Positions 36,283-44,282 of a stretch of 64,000 nucleotides of DNA are shown one piece after another; position 1 is the first letter of the stretch; each line of letters starts with the position of its first letter. The notes beneath the pieces were generated by a model that saw nothing but the letters and a program-made list of their open reading frames with translations, was not told where the DNA came from and did no database searches. The position numbers and the translations under genes were made by a program. The DNA lies in assembly GCF_003324525.1 (NCBI RefSeq), contig NZ_QGDC01000005.1:124001-188000 (forward strand), read 5' to 3'. This DNA comes from Mucilaginibacter hurinus. Its GTDB lineage: Bacteria; Bacteroidota; Bacteroidia; Sphingobacteriales; Sphingobacteriaceae.

Positions 36283-37142
36283 GGTGGAGTGATTTTTCGA
36301 AACTGGTGAAAATGCGCCTGACGCTTTTAGTAGTGTTCTCGGCCTCTATATCCTTTTTAATTGGCAGCAAGGTAAACGGCCAAATTATATGGGGCGACTG
36401 GCTTATACTAATAGCGGGTGGTTTCCTGGTTACTTCTGCCGCCAATTGCTTTAACGAGATTATCGAAAAAGACCTTGATAAACTAATGCGCCGTACGATG
36501 GACCGGCCTATTCCTTCAGGGCATATGACAACCGGGCAGGCGCTTATTATCGGTATGTTGATGGCTATTTTCGGTGTAGTATTGTTGGGTAAACTCAACC
36601 CAACGGCAGGCTACCTATCTATATTTTCTATACTACTGTACGCTTTCGTTTATACCCCGATGAAGCGTAAATCGGCAGTAGCAGTGTTTGTAGGGGCTAT
36701 ACCCGGGGCTTTACCTCCGCTTATTGGTTACGTAGCCGCCCATCCAAAAATTGATGAGATAGCACTTATATTGTTCGGGATACAATTTGTTTGGCAGTTC
36801 CCCCATTTTTGGGCTATTGCCTGGGTATTGAATGATGATTATAAACTCGCAGGCTTCAGGCTGCTGCCATCGGGTAAGCGCGACGCGGTAAGTGCCGTAT
36901 TTGCCTTTGCGTCAACCGTAATTTTACTGCCGGTAAGTTTAATGCCAACTTATTACGGTTATGGCGGTTATTATGTTGGTGGCATTTCGTTACTTATTAG
37001 TTTAGTATTTTTATACCAGGGTACCATGCTTATGCTTAAGCAGGATATTAAATCGGCAAAAAGCCTTATGTATGGCTCGTTTTTATATTTACCTGTTGTG
37101 CAGTTAATGTTTTTATTTGATTTTATAGGAAAGGTGAAATGA
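36279..37142 (+). CDS. ctaB: Protoheme IX farnesyltransferase
   Basis: UbiA-family prenyltransferase that adds a farnesyl group to heme B to give heme O, the substrate of CtaA. It is 287 aa with about nine helices. The first Asp-rich motif reads NCFNEIIEKDLDKLMRRTMDRP, and the second, distal loop is WVLNDDYKLAGFRLLPSG. PSG after the first motif and FPHFWAIAW are typical of the family. It overlaps ctaA and the next gene by ATGA junctions at both ends, so the three are translationally coupled. Confidence 0.94.
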   Translation: MRWSDFSKLVKMRLTLLVVFSASISFLIGSKVNGQIIWGDWLILIAGGFLVTSAANCFNEIIEKDLDKLMRRTMDRPIPSGHMTTGQALIIGMLMAIFGVVLLGKLNPTAGYLSIFSILLYAFVYTPMKRKSAVAVFVGAIPGALPPLIGYVAAHPKIDEIALILFGIQFVWQFPHFWAIAWVLNDDYKLAGFRLLPSGKRDAVSAVFAFASTVILLPVSLMPTYYGYGGYYVGGISLLISLVFLYQGTMLMLKQDIKSAKSLMYGSFLYLPVVQLMFLFDFIGKVK

Positions 37143-37723
37143 TGATGGCTCAAATGCAGCAAGAACAAGACAGACTAAACCTGGCGCCCAAAAAATTTGT
37201 GATGTGGCTTATCATATTTGCCTCATTTATGATTTTCGCGGCGCTGACAAGCGGCTTCATAGTTTACAGCGGCGGCAGTGGCCGTGGGCTTAATACCACT
37301 ATGCCGCCTATTTTTATTTACAGTACCATTATTATAGCTGTAAGCAGCTTAACCATGATATTGGCTGCAAGAGCCGCCAGGCAGCTTAACTTTGCATTGC
37401 AGCGTTTATTTTTATGGGTTACCATTGCCCTGGGAATAGGCTTCTTCGCCGCTCAAATTTTTGCCTGGGGTGAGTTGATTAAGATGGGCGTGTATTTTGT
37501 TAATACCAACGCATCACAATCATTTATATATGTATTTACCGGCATGCACCTGTTGCACATTTTAGCCGGTATACTGTTGCTTATAAACGCACTAATTAAA
37601 AGCTATGTAAATGTAGCTCAGGTGAAAAACCTGTATTATATGGAGTTATCCGGTATATTTTGGCATTTTGTCGATATTGTATGGATTTATCTGTATGTTT
37701 TTTTACTTTTGAACCAGAATTAA
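37139..37723 (+). CDS. Cytochrome c oxidase subunit III-type protein (short)
   Basis: The first of two tandem subunit III-like proteins. It has 194 aa and five predicted helices, with LAPKKFVMWLIIFASFMIFAALTSGFIVYS at the start and the family ending FVNTNASQSFIYVFTGMHLLHILAGI, ELSGIFWHFVDIVWIYLYVFLLL. Subunit III stabilises the oxidase and the proton-uptake path. Short forms next to a longer paralogue are the normal arrangement in Bacteroidota cox operons. The start overlaps ctaB (ATGA); three consecutive ATG codons make the exact start uncertain by up to two residues. Confidence 0.88.
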   Translation: MMMAQMQQEQDRLNLAPKKFVMWLIIFASFMIFAALTSGFIVYSGGSGRGLNTTMPPIFIYSTIIIAVSSLTMILAARAARQLNFALQRLFLWVTIALGIGFFAAQIFAWGELIKMGVYFVNTNASQSFIYVFTGMHLLHILAGILLLINALIKSYVNVAQVKNLYYMELSGIFWHFVDIVWIYLYVFLLLNQN

Positions 37724-37742
37724 TAATCTACAACAAGTACAA

Positions 37743-38462
37743 ATGAGTACACACGTAACACAAATTGATGAAGTAAAAACAACGCCTTGGGCGGGCGGCC
37801 GTTCTCCCTTTGCTGTTGAATATGGTAAAATGATGATGTGGTTTTTCCTGTTATCAGATGCCTTCACATTCTCGTCCTTGCTAATAGCTTACGGTGCGCT
37901 GCGTTTCAGCGCCGCCAGCTGGCCATCTGCCGAGTTGGTTTTTCAATCAATACCAGGCATTACCGACCATGGTCAACCGCTGGTGTTTGTGGGTATCATG
38001 ACATTTATCCTCATCATGAGCTCCGTTACTATGGTACTTGCTGTTGAGGCAGGTCACCGCAACTCAAAAAAAGAGGTAGCCTGGTGGATGTTTGCCACCA
38101 TTATAGGAGGTTTTACCTTTTTAGGTTGCCAGGCTTTAGAGTGGTCGCACCTGCACCATGAAGGTTTTTGGTGGGGAAGCATACCGCATGCCGAAGAACT
38201 GAAACACCTGTTCAGGGGCGGTGAAGAAGCTACTTTCCATGTATCAGCGCAGCAATTCGCTAATTTGTTTTTTACCATTACTGGTTTCCACGGTTTCCAC
38301 GTATTCAGTGGGGTTATTATAAATATAATAATCTTTGTTAACATCCTGGCAGGCACGTATGAAAAGCGTGGCAGTTACCTGATGGTTGAAAAGGTTGGTT
38401 TGTACTGGCACTTTGTTGATTTGGTGTGGGTATTCGTGTTTACCTTCTTCTATTTAGTTTAA
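37743..38462 (+). CDS. coxC: Cytochrome c oxidase subunit III
   Basis: The second subunit III protein, 239 aa with about seven helices. Typical pieces are FAVEYGKMMMWFFLLSDAFTFSSLLIAYGALR near the N-terminus, FLGCQALEWSHLHHEGFWW in the middle, and FANLFFTITGFHGFHVFSGVIINIIIF with VGLYWHFVDLVWVFVFTFFYL at the C-terminus. It lacks redox cofactors. It starts 19 bases after the shorter paralogue and precedes subunit IV. Confidence 0.92.
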   Translation: MSTHVTQIDEVKTTPWAGGRSPFAVEYGKMMMWFFLLSDAFTFSSLLIAYGALRFSAASWPSAELVFQSIPGITDHGQPLVFVGIMTFILIMSSVTMVLAVEAGHRNSKKEVAWWMFATIIGGFTFLGCQALEWSHLHHEGFWWGSIPHAEELKHLFRGGEEATFHVSAQQFANLFFTITGFHGFHVFSGVIINIIIFVNILAGTYEKRGSYLMVEKVGLYWHFVDLVWVFVFTFFYLV

Positions 38463-38482
38463 AAATTTAAAAGATATATAAT

Positions 38483-38839
38483 ATGTCATCACATATAGAG
38501 GCTCATGAGCACGGCGAAGAACATGCTTCGATGAGCAAAGGAAAAATTTGGCAGGTGTTCTTTATCCTGTTAGGTATTACCGTAGTAGAATTTTTTATTG
38601 CACTATACATGGTACCTAAAGATATAATAGGTGTTAATATAGCTAACCCGGTTTATATCATCCTTACACTGTTTAAAGCGTTTTACATAGTGGCCTACTT
38701 TATGCACTTAAAGTTTGAAAAGGTAGGTTTGGTTTATTCTATTGTTGTGCCTATCCTATTTATTATAGGGTTGATTTTGGTGTTAACTAACGAAAGTCAT
38801 TACTGGGTCGACTTGAAAAAGGTGTTTGAAAACCTGTAA
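38483..38839 (+). CDS. Cytochrome c oxidase subunit IV-like protein
   Basis: A 118-aa membrane protein with a His/Glu-rich N-terminus (HIEAHEHGEEHASMSKGKIW) and three helices, the form of the bacterial COX4-type small subunit (COX4_pro_2). Typical are WQVFFILLGITVVEFFIALY and the YIVAYFMHLKFEKVG loop. It probably stabilises the oxidase. Its stop overlaps the start of the Sco gene by one base (TAATG). Confidence 0.9.
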   Translation: MSSHIEAHEHGEEHASMSKGKIWQVFFILLGITVVEFFIALYMVPKDIIGVNIANPVYIILTLFKAFYIVAYFMHLKFEKVGLVYSIVVPILFIIGLILVLTNESHYWVDLKKVFENL

Positions 38840-39537
38840 TGCGTAATTCCGGTATAGGAAAAAAAATAATGATCCTGGTATGCATTTTAGCTGTACCGGG
38901 ATTTTTATATTATTTGCTTACCGTAGGCGGCAAAAACCGCTATAAAAGCTTGCAATATTTTGGCCCCAAGCATCTGTCGGGAACCTTCCACAAGTTTCAT
39001 GGCGAAAAGATTCCTGACACGGTTTACCATACCTTACCTGAGTTTGAACTTATCAACCAAAGCGGTGCTATCGTAACTTCGAAAGAGTTCGATAAAAAGA
39101 TTTTTGTTGTAAACTTTTTTTATTCGAGGTGCCCCGATATTTGCAACCAGATACACGGTAATGTAAAACGTCTTGCAGATAAGTACGCCAAAAATAAGAT
39201 GGTTAAATTTGTCAGCATCACAGTAGATCCCCTACGGGACAGGCCCAAAACGCTGAAAAGTTATGCAGCGCAATATAAAGCTGACCCCAATAATTGGCAC
39301 TTTTTAACAGGCGACACTACGGGGGTATACAACCTGGCACGCAAGGGCTTTTTGGTAAATACGCTAAAAGGGGATGACGGGAACTTCATATTCAGTGATA
39401 AACTGATTTTAATAGATGCCGAGAAGCGAATACGCGGATATTATGCGGGTACATCAGATACTGATGTAAACAGGCTTTATAATGAAATAAAAGTGCAGAT
39501 AGCGGAAGAACTGCGCAAAATTAAAGCACCGCGTTAG
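38839..39537 (+). CDS. Sco1/SenC copper chaperone
   Basis: Membrane-anchored thioredoxin-fold protein that delivers copper to, or reduces the cysteines of, the CuA site in CoxB. One N-terminal helix (about residues 9-27) precedes the fold. The CxxxC copper motif is RCPDICNQIHG, followed by VSITVDPLRDRPKTLKSYA. The third ligand His is expected further down, where Sco proteins have a conserved His in a SHS-like loop; here the corresponding loop is FSDKLILIDAEKRIRG, without an obvious His, so copper binding may be altered. It is 232 aa. Confidence 0.88.
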   Translation: MRNSGIGKKIMILVCILAVPGFLYYLLTVGGKNRYKSLQYFGPKHLSGTFHKFHGEKIPDTVYHTLPEFELINQSGAIVTSKEFDKKIFVVNFFYSRCPDICNQIHGNVKRLADKYAKNKMVKFVSITVDPLRDRPKTLKSYAAQYKADPNNWHFLTGDTTGVYNLARKGFLVNTLKGDDGNFIFSDKLILIDAEKRIRGYYAGTSDTDVNRLYNEIKVQIAEELRKIKAPR

Positions 39538-39542
39538 ATATT

Positions 39543-40118
39543 ATGAGTGATAAGTTTATATTTAGATTTGTAGCAGCCGTTTCAATATTTGTATTACTGG
39601 TAGTAATTGTATTGAACAGAAAAATAATACCGGGCCCGGCAGAAATTCCGTCGTTTACTTATTTCTTACCTAAGCTAAACGCTATATTAAATGGTAGCTG
39701 CACAGTGTTACTGCTTATCTCTCTTTATTACATAAAGCAAAAAAACGTTACCATGCACAAGCGGTTGAACATCATGGCGTTTTGCTTTTCGTCCCTTTTT
39801 TTGGTGTCATATATCCTTTTCCATTACCTAGCGCCCGAGACGAAGTATGGCGATTTAAATGCGGACCATATAGTAACGCCTGAAGAGAAAGACACAGTGG
39901 GCAGCATACGGTATGTTTATTTTGCGATACTAATAAGCCACATTATACTTGCAGCAGGCGTTTTACCGTTAATATTATTAAGCTTTTATCGCGGCTTGCA
40001 AATGCAGGTAGAAAAGCATCGCAAGCTGGTTAGATGGGCGTATCCTATATGGCTTTATGTAACTATAACCGGTGTGATAGTTTACCTTATGATCTCGCCG
40101 TATTATCAAATTAATTAA
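39543..40118 (+). CDS. DUF420 membrane protein
   Basis: A DUF420 protein, 191 aa with five predicted helices. It shows PSFTYFLPKLNAILNGSCTVLLLISLYYIK, MHKRLNIMAFCFSSLFLVSYILFHY, then ISHIILAAGVLPLILLSFYRGLQMQVEKHRKLVRWAYPIWLYV. His residues near the helix ends are conserved in the family. Related proteins in Firmicutes (CtaM/YozB-like) are needed for heme-A oxidase activity, so an assembly role fits its place in this operon. It starts 5 bases after the Sco gene. Confidence 0.88.
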   Translation: MSDKFIFRFVAAVSIFVLLVVIVLNRKIIPGPAEIPSFTYFLPKLNAILNGSCTVLLLISLYYIKQKNVTMHKRLNIMAFCFSSLFLVSYILFHYLAPETKYGDLNADHIVTPEEKDTVGSIRYVYFAILISHIILAAGVLPLILLSFYRGLQMQVEKHRKLVRWAYPIWLYVTITGVIVYLMISPYYQIN

Positions 40119-40130
40119 CTTTATAAGCGA

Positions 40131-40409
40131 ATGACCAGGGCCTTCAAAATAATCTTTTTTATCCTTTTGTTGGGCTTAACAATCGGCGTTTATGTACCTG
40201 CCCGGTCGCAGTGCGCCCAATGCGCGGCTACCGTTGAATCAAACAATCAAAGCGGTGACAATAAAACTGCCGGGATAAACAATGGCATTTTATATTTACT
40301 TGCTATGCCTTACATAGCCGTTGCCCTGGCAGGTTTTATCTGGTATAAAAAATACCGCCGTAAAAACGTGGCGCTGAACATGCGCGATGAAAAATTAAAC
40401 CTCAACTAA
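40131..40409 (+). CDS. Small Cys-motif membrane protein in the cox operon
   Basis: A 92-aa protein with a Sec signal peptide (ending PARSQ), then CAQCAATVESN, a polar spacer with a GINNGILYLLAMPYIAVALAGFIWY membrane helix, and a basic tail. A CxxC pair just outside the membrane next to one helix is a plausible copper- or thiol-handling site, in keeping with its position after the Sco and DUF420 genes. I know of no assigned function. It is the last gene of the respiratory block by spacing. Confidence 0.8.
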   Translation: MTRAFKIIFFILLLGLTIGVYVPARSQCAQCAATVESNNQSGDNKTAGINNGILYLLAMPYIAVALAGFIWYKKYRRKNVALNMRDEKLNLN

Positions 40410-40454
40410 AGGGTTTCAGAATAGTTGCCAGGTAATATATTGCCTGATTATAAT

Positions 40455-41117
40455 ATGATTAAAAAGGAAACGCTTGATTTTTTAAAGGAGCTGGGTGATA
40501 ATAACAACCGTGATTGGTTTATGGCCAACAAGCAACGCCATGATGATGCAAGGCAAAATGTTATTGACTTTACACAGGCTGTAATAAAATTGTTGGCGAA
40601 AACTGACGCTAACCTGAATGCCGAGGCTGACCCGAGAAAGTGTGTACTGCGTATATATCGTGATATACGGTTTAGCCTAGATAAAATACCTTACAAACGT
40701 AATTTTGGTATAAGCCTGATGCAAAATCCCGGCGGTGGGCGTGGTTCAGAGTATTACATACATATTGAACCGGGTAAAGCTTTTTTAGCCGGAGGTTATT
40801 GGATGCCCGAGGCGTCGCACCTGAAAGCGATAAGGCAGGAAATAGACTATAATGCCCATGACCTTAAACAAATAGTTGATACACCTGAGTTTATAAAACT
40901 TTTTGGCAATATAAGGGAGCAGGACAGGCTAAAAACCGTGCCGCGGGATTATAATGCCGACCATCCGGATATTGACCTGTTAAAGCTAAAAAGCTTTATA
41001 GCCCAGCACCCGTTAAAGGATGAAGAATTATTGAAAAAGGATGCTGTTGAGAAAATAGTGGCACTTTGCTGCAAAATTTATCCGCTTAATGTTTTTTTAA
41101 ATAACGCAATTGCTTAG
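40455..41117 (+). CDS. DUF2461 family protein
   Basis: A DUF2461 protein of 220 aa, cytoplasmic. The family hallmarks are LDFLKELGDNNNRDWFMANKQRHDDARQN at the N-terminus, CVLRIYRDIRFSLDKIPYKRNFGI in the centre and EYYIHIEPGKAFLAGGYWMPEASHLKAIRQEID. The function is unknown. The ATG at 40455 starts the conserved sequence; an in-frame TTG at 40425 does not. Its stop is directly followed by the OmpA-family gene. Confidence 0.88.
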   Translation: MIKKETLDFLKELGDNNNRDWFMANKQRHDDARQNVIDFTQAVIKLLAKTDANLNAEADPRKCVLRIYRDIRFSLDKIPYKRNFGISLMQNPGGGRGSEYYIHIEPGKAFLAGGYWMPEASHLKAIRQEIDYNAHDLKQIVDTPEFIKLFGNIREQDRLKTVPRDYNADHPDIDLLKLKSFIAQHPLKDEELLKKDAVEKIVALCCKIYPLNVFLNNAIA

Positions 41118-41927
41118 ATGATGAAAATAAAAAACCTTTTCCTGGCGCTGTTTATTTTGTTAGCGGCGCAGTCATGTGTAATATTATCCCCTAAAAAGCA
41201 CAAGGCTATGCTAGCGCAAATAGATTCGCTAACTACGCGTACCGGCACCCTGGAAGAGCAGCTTGCAAAACTGCAATCAGACACTGCCCGCCTGCATCGC
41301 GAAATGGCAGAATTACAGGGTAACTACAATACGCTGAACAACAATTATACAAGCAGCTCATCAAAGGTAAACGAGCTTTCTGAAAATCTTAAAAAGCGCG
41401 AAGCGCGTTTGAAAGAGGTGGAGGAGATACTGCGTAAGCGTGACGAGGCCACCAATGCCCTGCGCGATAAACTCCAAAAAGCACTGCTGGGTTTTCAACA
41501 AAGCGGGTTGTCTGTTGATATACGCAACGGCAAGGTATATGTATCACTAACTGATAAGCTGCTTTTTCCATCCGGTAGCATTATTATTGACGAAAAAGGG
41601 AAGCAAGCGTTAAAGCAACTGGCTGTAGTGTTAAATAAAGAACCTGATATTAATATTGCCGTTGAGGGGCATACTGATGTTAAAAAGATAATTAACCTGG
41701 GCCAGATAAAAGATAACTGGGACCTGAGTGTATTACGCGCTACCTCGGTTAGTCGGCATTTAACTGAAGTAGAAAAGGTAGACCCGCAGCGGTTAACCGC
41801 CACAGGAAAAAGTCAATACCAACCGATTGATCCGGGTACAACCGCTGAGGCGCTCTCAAAAAATCGTCGTATCGAAATCGTACTTAGTCCTAAACTGGAT
41901 GAATTGTATAACTTAATAAAGAAATAG
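41118..41927 (+). CDS. OmpA-family lipoprotein
   Basis: An outer-membrane-attached peptidoglycan-binding protein, 269 aa. A lipoprotein signal ends in lipobox LAAQSC (Cys20 counted from the first ATG). A coiled coil (about residues 28-115, with LEEQLAKLQSDTARLHREMAELQ) follows, then the OmpA C-terminal domain (about 130-260). That domain has INIAVEGHTDVKKI, NWDLSVLRATSVSRHL and NRRIEIVLSP, the usual diaminopimelate-binding residues Asp and Arg being present. It probably spaces or ties the outer membrane to the wall. Two consecutive ATG codons leave the start uncertain by one residue. Confidence 0.92.
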   Translation: MMKIKNLFLALFILLAAQSCVILSPKKHKAMLAQIDSLTTRTGTLEEQLAKLQSDTARLHREMAELQGNYNTLNNNYTSSSSKVNELSENLKKREARLKEVEEILRKRDEATNALRDKLQKALLGFQQSGLSVDIRNGKVYVSLTDKLLFPSGSIIIDEKGKQALKQLAVVLNKEPDINIAVEGHTDVKKIINLGQIKDNWDLSVLRATSVSRHLTEVEKVDPQRLTATGKSQYQPIDPGTTAEALSKNRRIEIVLSPKLDELYNLIKK

Positions 41928-41960
41928 CCCCTGAGGTAACCAGACTTATTAACTACGTAC

Positions 41961-41983
41961 ATCGCGCATTATGCATACGCGAT
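41961..41983. terminator. Hairpin between convergent genes
   Basis: ATCGCG (41961-41966) pairs with CGCGAT (41978-41983) in the 83-bp gap between the OmpA lipoprotein and DUF4286 genes. It lacks a T tract, so it is only a possible bidirectional terminator. Confidence 0.3.
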
Positions 41984-42010
41984 AACGTGCCGGTTTGGCT
42001 AATAATATGA

Positions 42011-42316
42011 CTAAGAATTCACCGTTTCCATCAAAGTATTAAACATTACAAACTGATTTGCGAACCGCTGATTAAGCGCGTGTTGGAAGGCTGTAAAGTG
42101 CTGTTGATTATACCGGTTATATTTGTCCCTGTCGTCTGTTAAATATTGTATACAATAAGTCACCCCTTCGTTAGGTGAGTCTATTACCGTAAGCACCTTG
42201 TGCGATGTAAAGCAGCCGGTAGCCATAATACCCGGTATCTGTTCTTGTTGCATCCATGTTAGCCACTCCTGGTGTACGGCTTCCTCAATAATTACTGTCT
42301 CGTTGTATATAATCAT
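42011..42316 (-). CDS. DUF4286 family protein
   Basis: A 101-aa protein of the DUF4286 family, a ferredoxin-like/dimeric alpha-beta-barrel type small protein. It begins IIYNETVIIEEAVHQEWLTWMQQEQIPGIMATGCF and ends with RFANQFVMFNTLMETV. Its function is unknown. Only 14 bases separate it from the TPR gene upstream on the same strand, so the two are probably one transcript. Confidence 0.85.
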   Translation of the reverse strand: MIIYNETVIIEEAVHQEWLTWMQQEQIPGIMATGCFTSHKVLTVIDSPNEGVTYCIQYLTDDRDKYNRYNQQHFTAFQHALNQRFANQFVMFNTLMETVNS

Positions 42317-42330
42317 ATTTTAATAAGTAA

Positions 42331-44142
42331 CTACGCACCGGGTGTATCCCCGCGCAATATTCTGAAACGTTTTCTGGCCTCGTTTATCCAAAGGCTTCCC
42401 GGGTAGTCGGTAATAATTTTTTGATAGTATGCCTGTGCCTGTGCTTTATCCGGTAAATAGTTATCATAAATATCACCCAGCATAAACACGGCGTCATCGG
42501 CCCAAAGGTCGTTACTATGAAACTCCGCGATTTTTTTTAAAGCCATAACCGCGTTGTTGTAATCCTTGCTACCAATGTGCAGCCGCGCCCGCGCCATCAA
42601 AATATCATCCGCCAAAGTATTCCCTGGAAACATTTTATCAATACTGTCTAATATCTTTATCGCTTTTTGGGGTTGTTCGGCAAATATTTGCAGGTCGGCA
42701 CGGGCATACATTTTAAGTGCTTCTCCTGTGGTATCGGCAGTGGTGTTATCGGTTATAAGTAACTGAAGGTTTAAGGCATCATTAGCAATAAGTTTAGATG
42801 TCGCCGCCTTCAAAACGCCTAATTGCCCTTTTGCCCAGGCGAAATCGCCTGTAAAATACGCCAGTTTAGCGTTACGGAGTTTAGCTTCCTCTTCCATTTC
42901 GGTATTGGTAAAACCTTTTTCAACCTGGCTGTATAATAAAGTAGCGTCCCATGGGCGGTTATTAAGCAAACACATATCACCCAAGTCAAGCTTACATGCA
43001 GCGAGTATTTGGGCGCTAATACCAGGTATGGCTATCGCCTCTTCAAGCAGTTTTTGCGCGCTATTAAGCTTATTCAATTTAAATCCCTGCAAGGTTGCCA
43101 GTTTTTGCATAGCAAACGCGGTGCTCCGGGTTTTACCAAATTCACTGAGCAACTCATTGTAATCTTTTTCAAGGCTGTATAAATCGGCCTCAGCATATTT
43201 CCCGGTGGTAACTTTTAAGTTTTTAGTATTAATCAGTTCAATTTTTGCTGAGATGTAAAAAGGATCGTTCCTGCCCTTGCTCAGCAGATATTCATAACCA
43301 CGTATGGCAGCGTTGTAAGCTGAGTTATTGTTCAAGGAGCGGCATAATTCAAATACCCGGCTGCCATCGCCATTAGTACGCCGGTTTAATGCAATGGCCT
43401 GGGTAAGTGCCTGGTCATAATCTTTTTGTTGCAGAAATTGCCATATAATCAAGTCAACATAAATAGTTTGTTGCGGATCTTTCTGTATCTTTTTAAACAG
43501 CGCAGATTTAAGCGCGTCGTAATCATCATTACCTTCATATAAGCCTGCTAGCGTATGTTGGGCCTGTTTTACATAACCAGGGTTTCTGGGTAAGAAATTC
43601 AAATATTCGTCAGTAAGTGCCCCCTTATCTCGCTTTTGCCCGTAAAGCGTAATAAGTTCGTGCGCAAAAGCGGTTTCATCATTAACCGCCTTGCGCCCTT
43701 GCTTAAATGTCTTAATAGCATACTCTATATTGCCGTTCTGATAAAACTGCATGCCAAGGTTGGCTATCACTGCAACATCAGGTGCTAAATTCTTAATCAG
43801 TTCGTCGTATAATTTAGCTGCATCTTCACCCTTGCCCTGGTGTGTGTAAACAGATCCGAGTTTTAAAACATAGTCGACTTCGCCCGGGTGCCTGCGCAGC
43901 ATTTTTTTAGTGATGCTTTCTGCTTCGTCAAGCTTTTTAAGTGTTATAAGATTGTTAATAAAGAAAGGGTAATAAGCATCGTTATCCTGCTTAAAAAGTT
44001 TTTGATAAAGTTCATAGGCTTTCGTCAGTTCGCCATTGGCACTATACTGCTGGGCTAGTTGAAGTTCGGGGCCCTGGGCTAAAGCATTGGCCCAGACAAG
44101 TGTAAAAAATATTAAAAAGAGATTTTTATGTAAGCGCCTCAT
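42331..44142 (-). CDS. Secreted TPR-repeat protein
   Basis: A 603-aa protein with a signal peptide (ending ANALAQ) and tetratricopeptide repeats along nearly its whole length. The repeats are recognisable as pairs of helices with the W-LG-Y-F pattern, for example NGELTKAYELYQKLFKQDND and VALKLGSVYTHQGKGEDAAKLY-like units. The final repeats, DDILMARARLHIGSKDYNNAV and AQAYYQKIITDYPGSLWINEARKRF, look like the YbgF/BamD type. It is probably a periplasmic scaffold. It shares a divergent intergenic region with the S9-like gene. Confidence 0.85.
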   Translation of the reverse strand: MRRLHKNLFLIFFTLVWANALAQGPELQLAQQYSANGELTKAYELYQKLFKQDNDAYYPFFINNLITLKKLDEAESITKKMLRRHPGEVDYVLKLGSVYTHQGKGEDAAKLYDELIKNLAPDVAVIANLGMQFYQNGNIEYAIKTFKQGRKAVNDETAFAHELITLYGQKRDKGALTDEYLNFLPRNPGYVKQAQHTLAGLYEGNDDYDALKSALFKKIQKDPQQTIYVDLIIWQFLQQKDYDQALTQAIALNRRTNGDGSRVFELCRSLNNNSAYNAAIRGYEYLLSKGRNDPFYISAKIELINTKNLKVTTGKYAEADLYSLEKDYNELLSEFGKTRSTAFAMQKLATLQGFKLNKLNSAQKLLEEAIAIPGISAQILAACKLDLGDMCLLNNRPWDATLLYSQVEKGFTNTEMEEEAKLRNAKLAYFTGDFAWAKGQLGVLKAATSKLIANDALNLQLLITDNTTADTTGEALKMYARADLQIFAEQPQKAIKILDSIDKMFPGNTLADDILMARARLHIGSKDYNNAVMALKKIAEFHSNDLWADDAVFMLGDIYDNYLPDKAQAQAYYQKIITDYPGSLWINEARKRFRILRGDTPGA

Positions 44143-44147
44143 CTAAT

Positions 44148-44179
44148 CAAAAATACTCATTTATAAAGCAAACGGACAA
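44148..44179 (-). promoter_or_regulatory. Probable promoter of the TPR gene
   Basis: On the minus strand TTG (44179-44177), a 21-base spacer and TATTTTTG (44155-44148). Only five bases separate the -7 box from the ATG at 44142, implying a leaderless mRNA. Confidence 0.5.
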
Positions 44180-44282
44180 TTGATGAATATAATGTTTGCA
44201 AGGGTAAAATTGTAGTGACATTACAACCTCCTAGGCTTAAAAAGTATTACTTTAACCGATTGTAAAACGGTTTTGTAACAAT

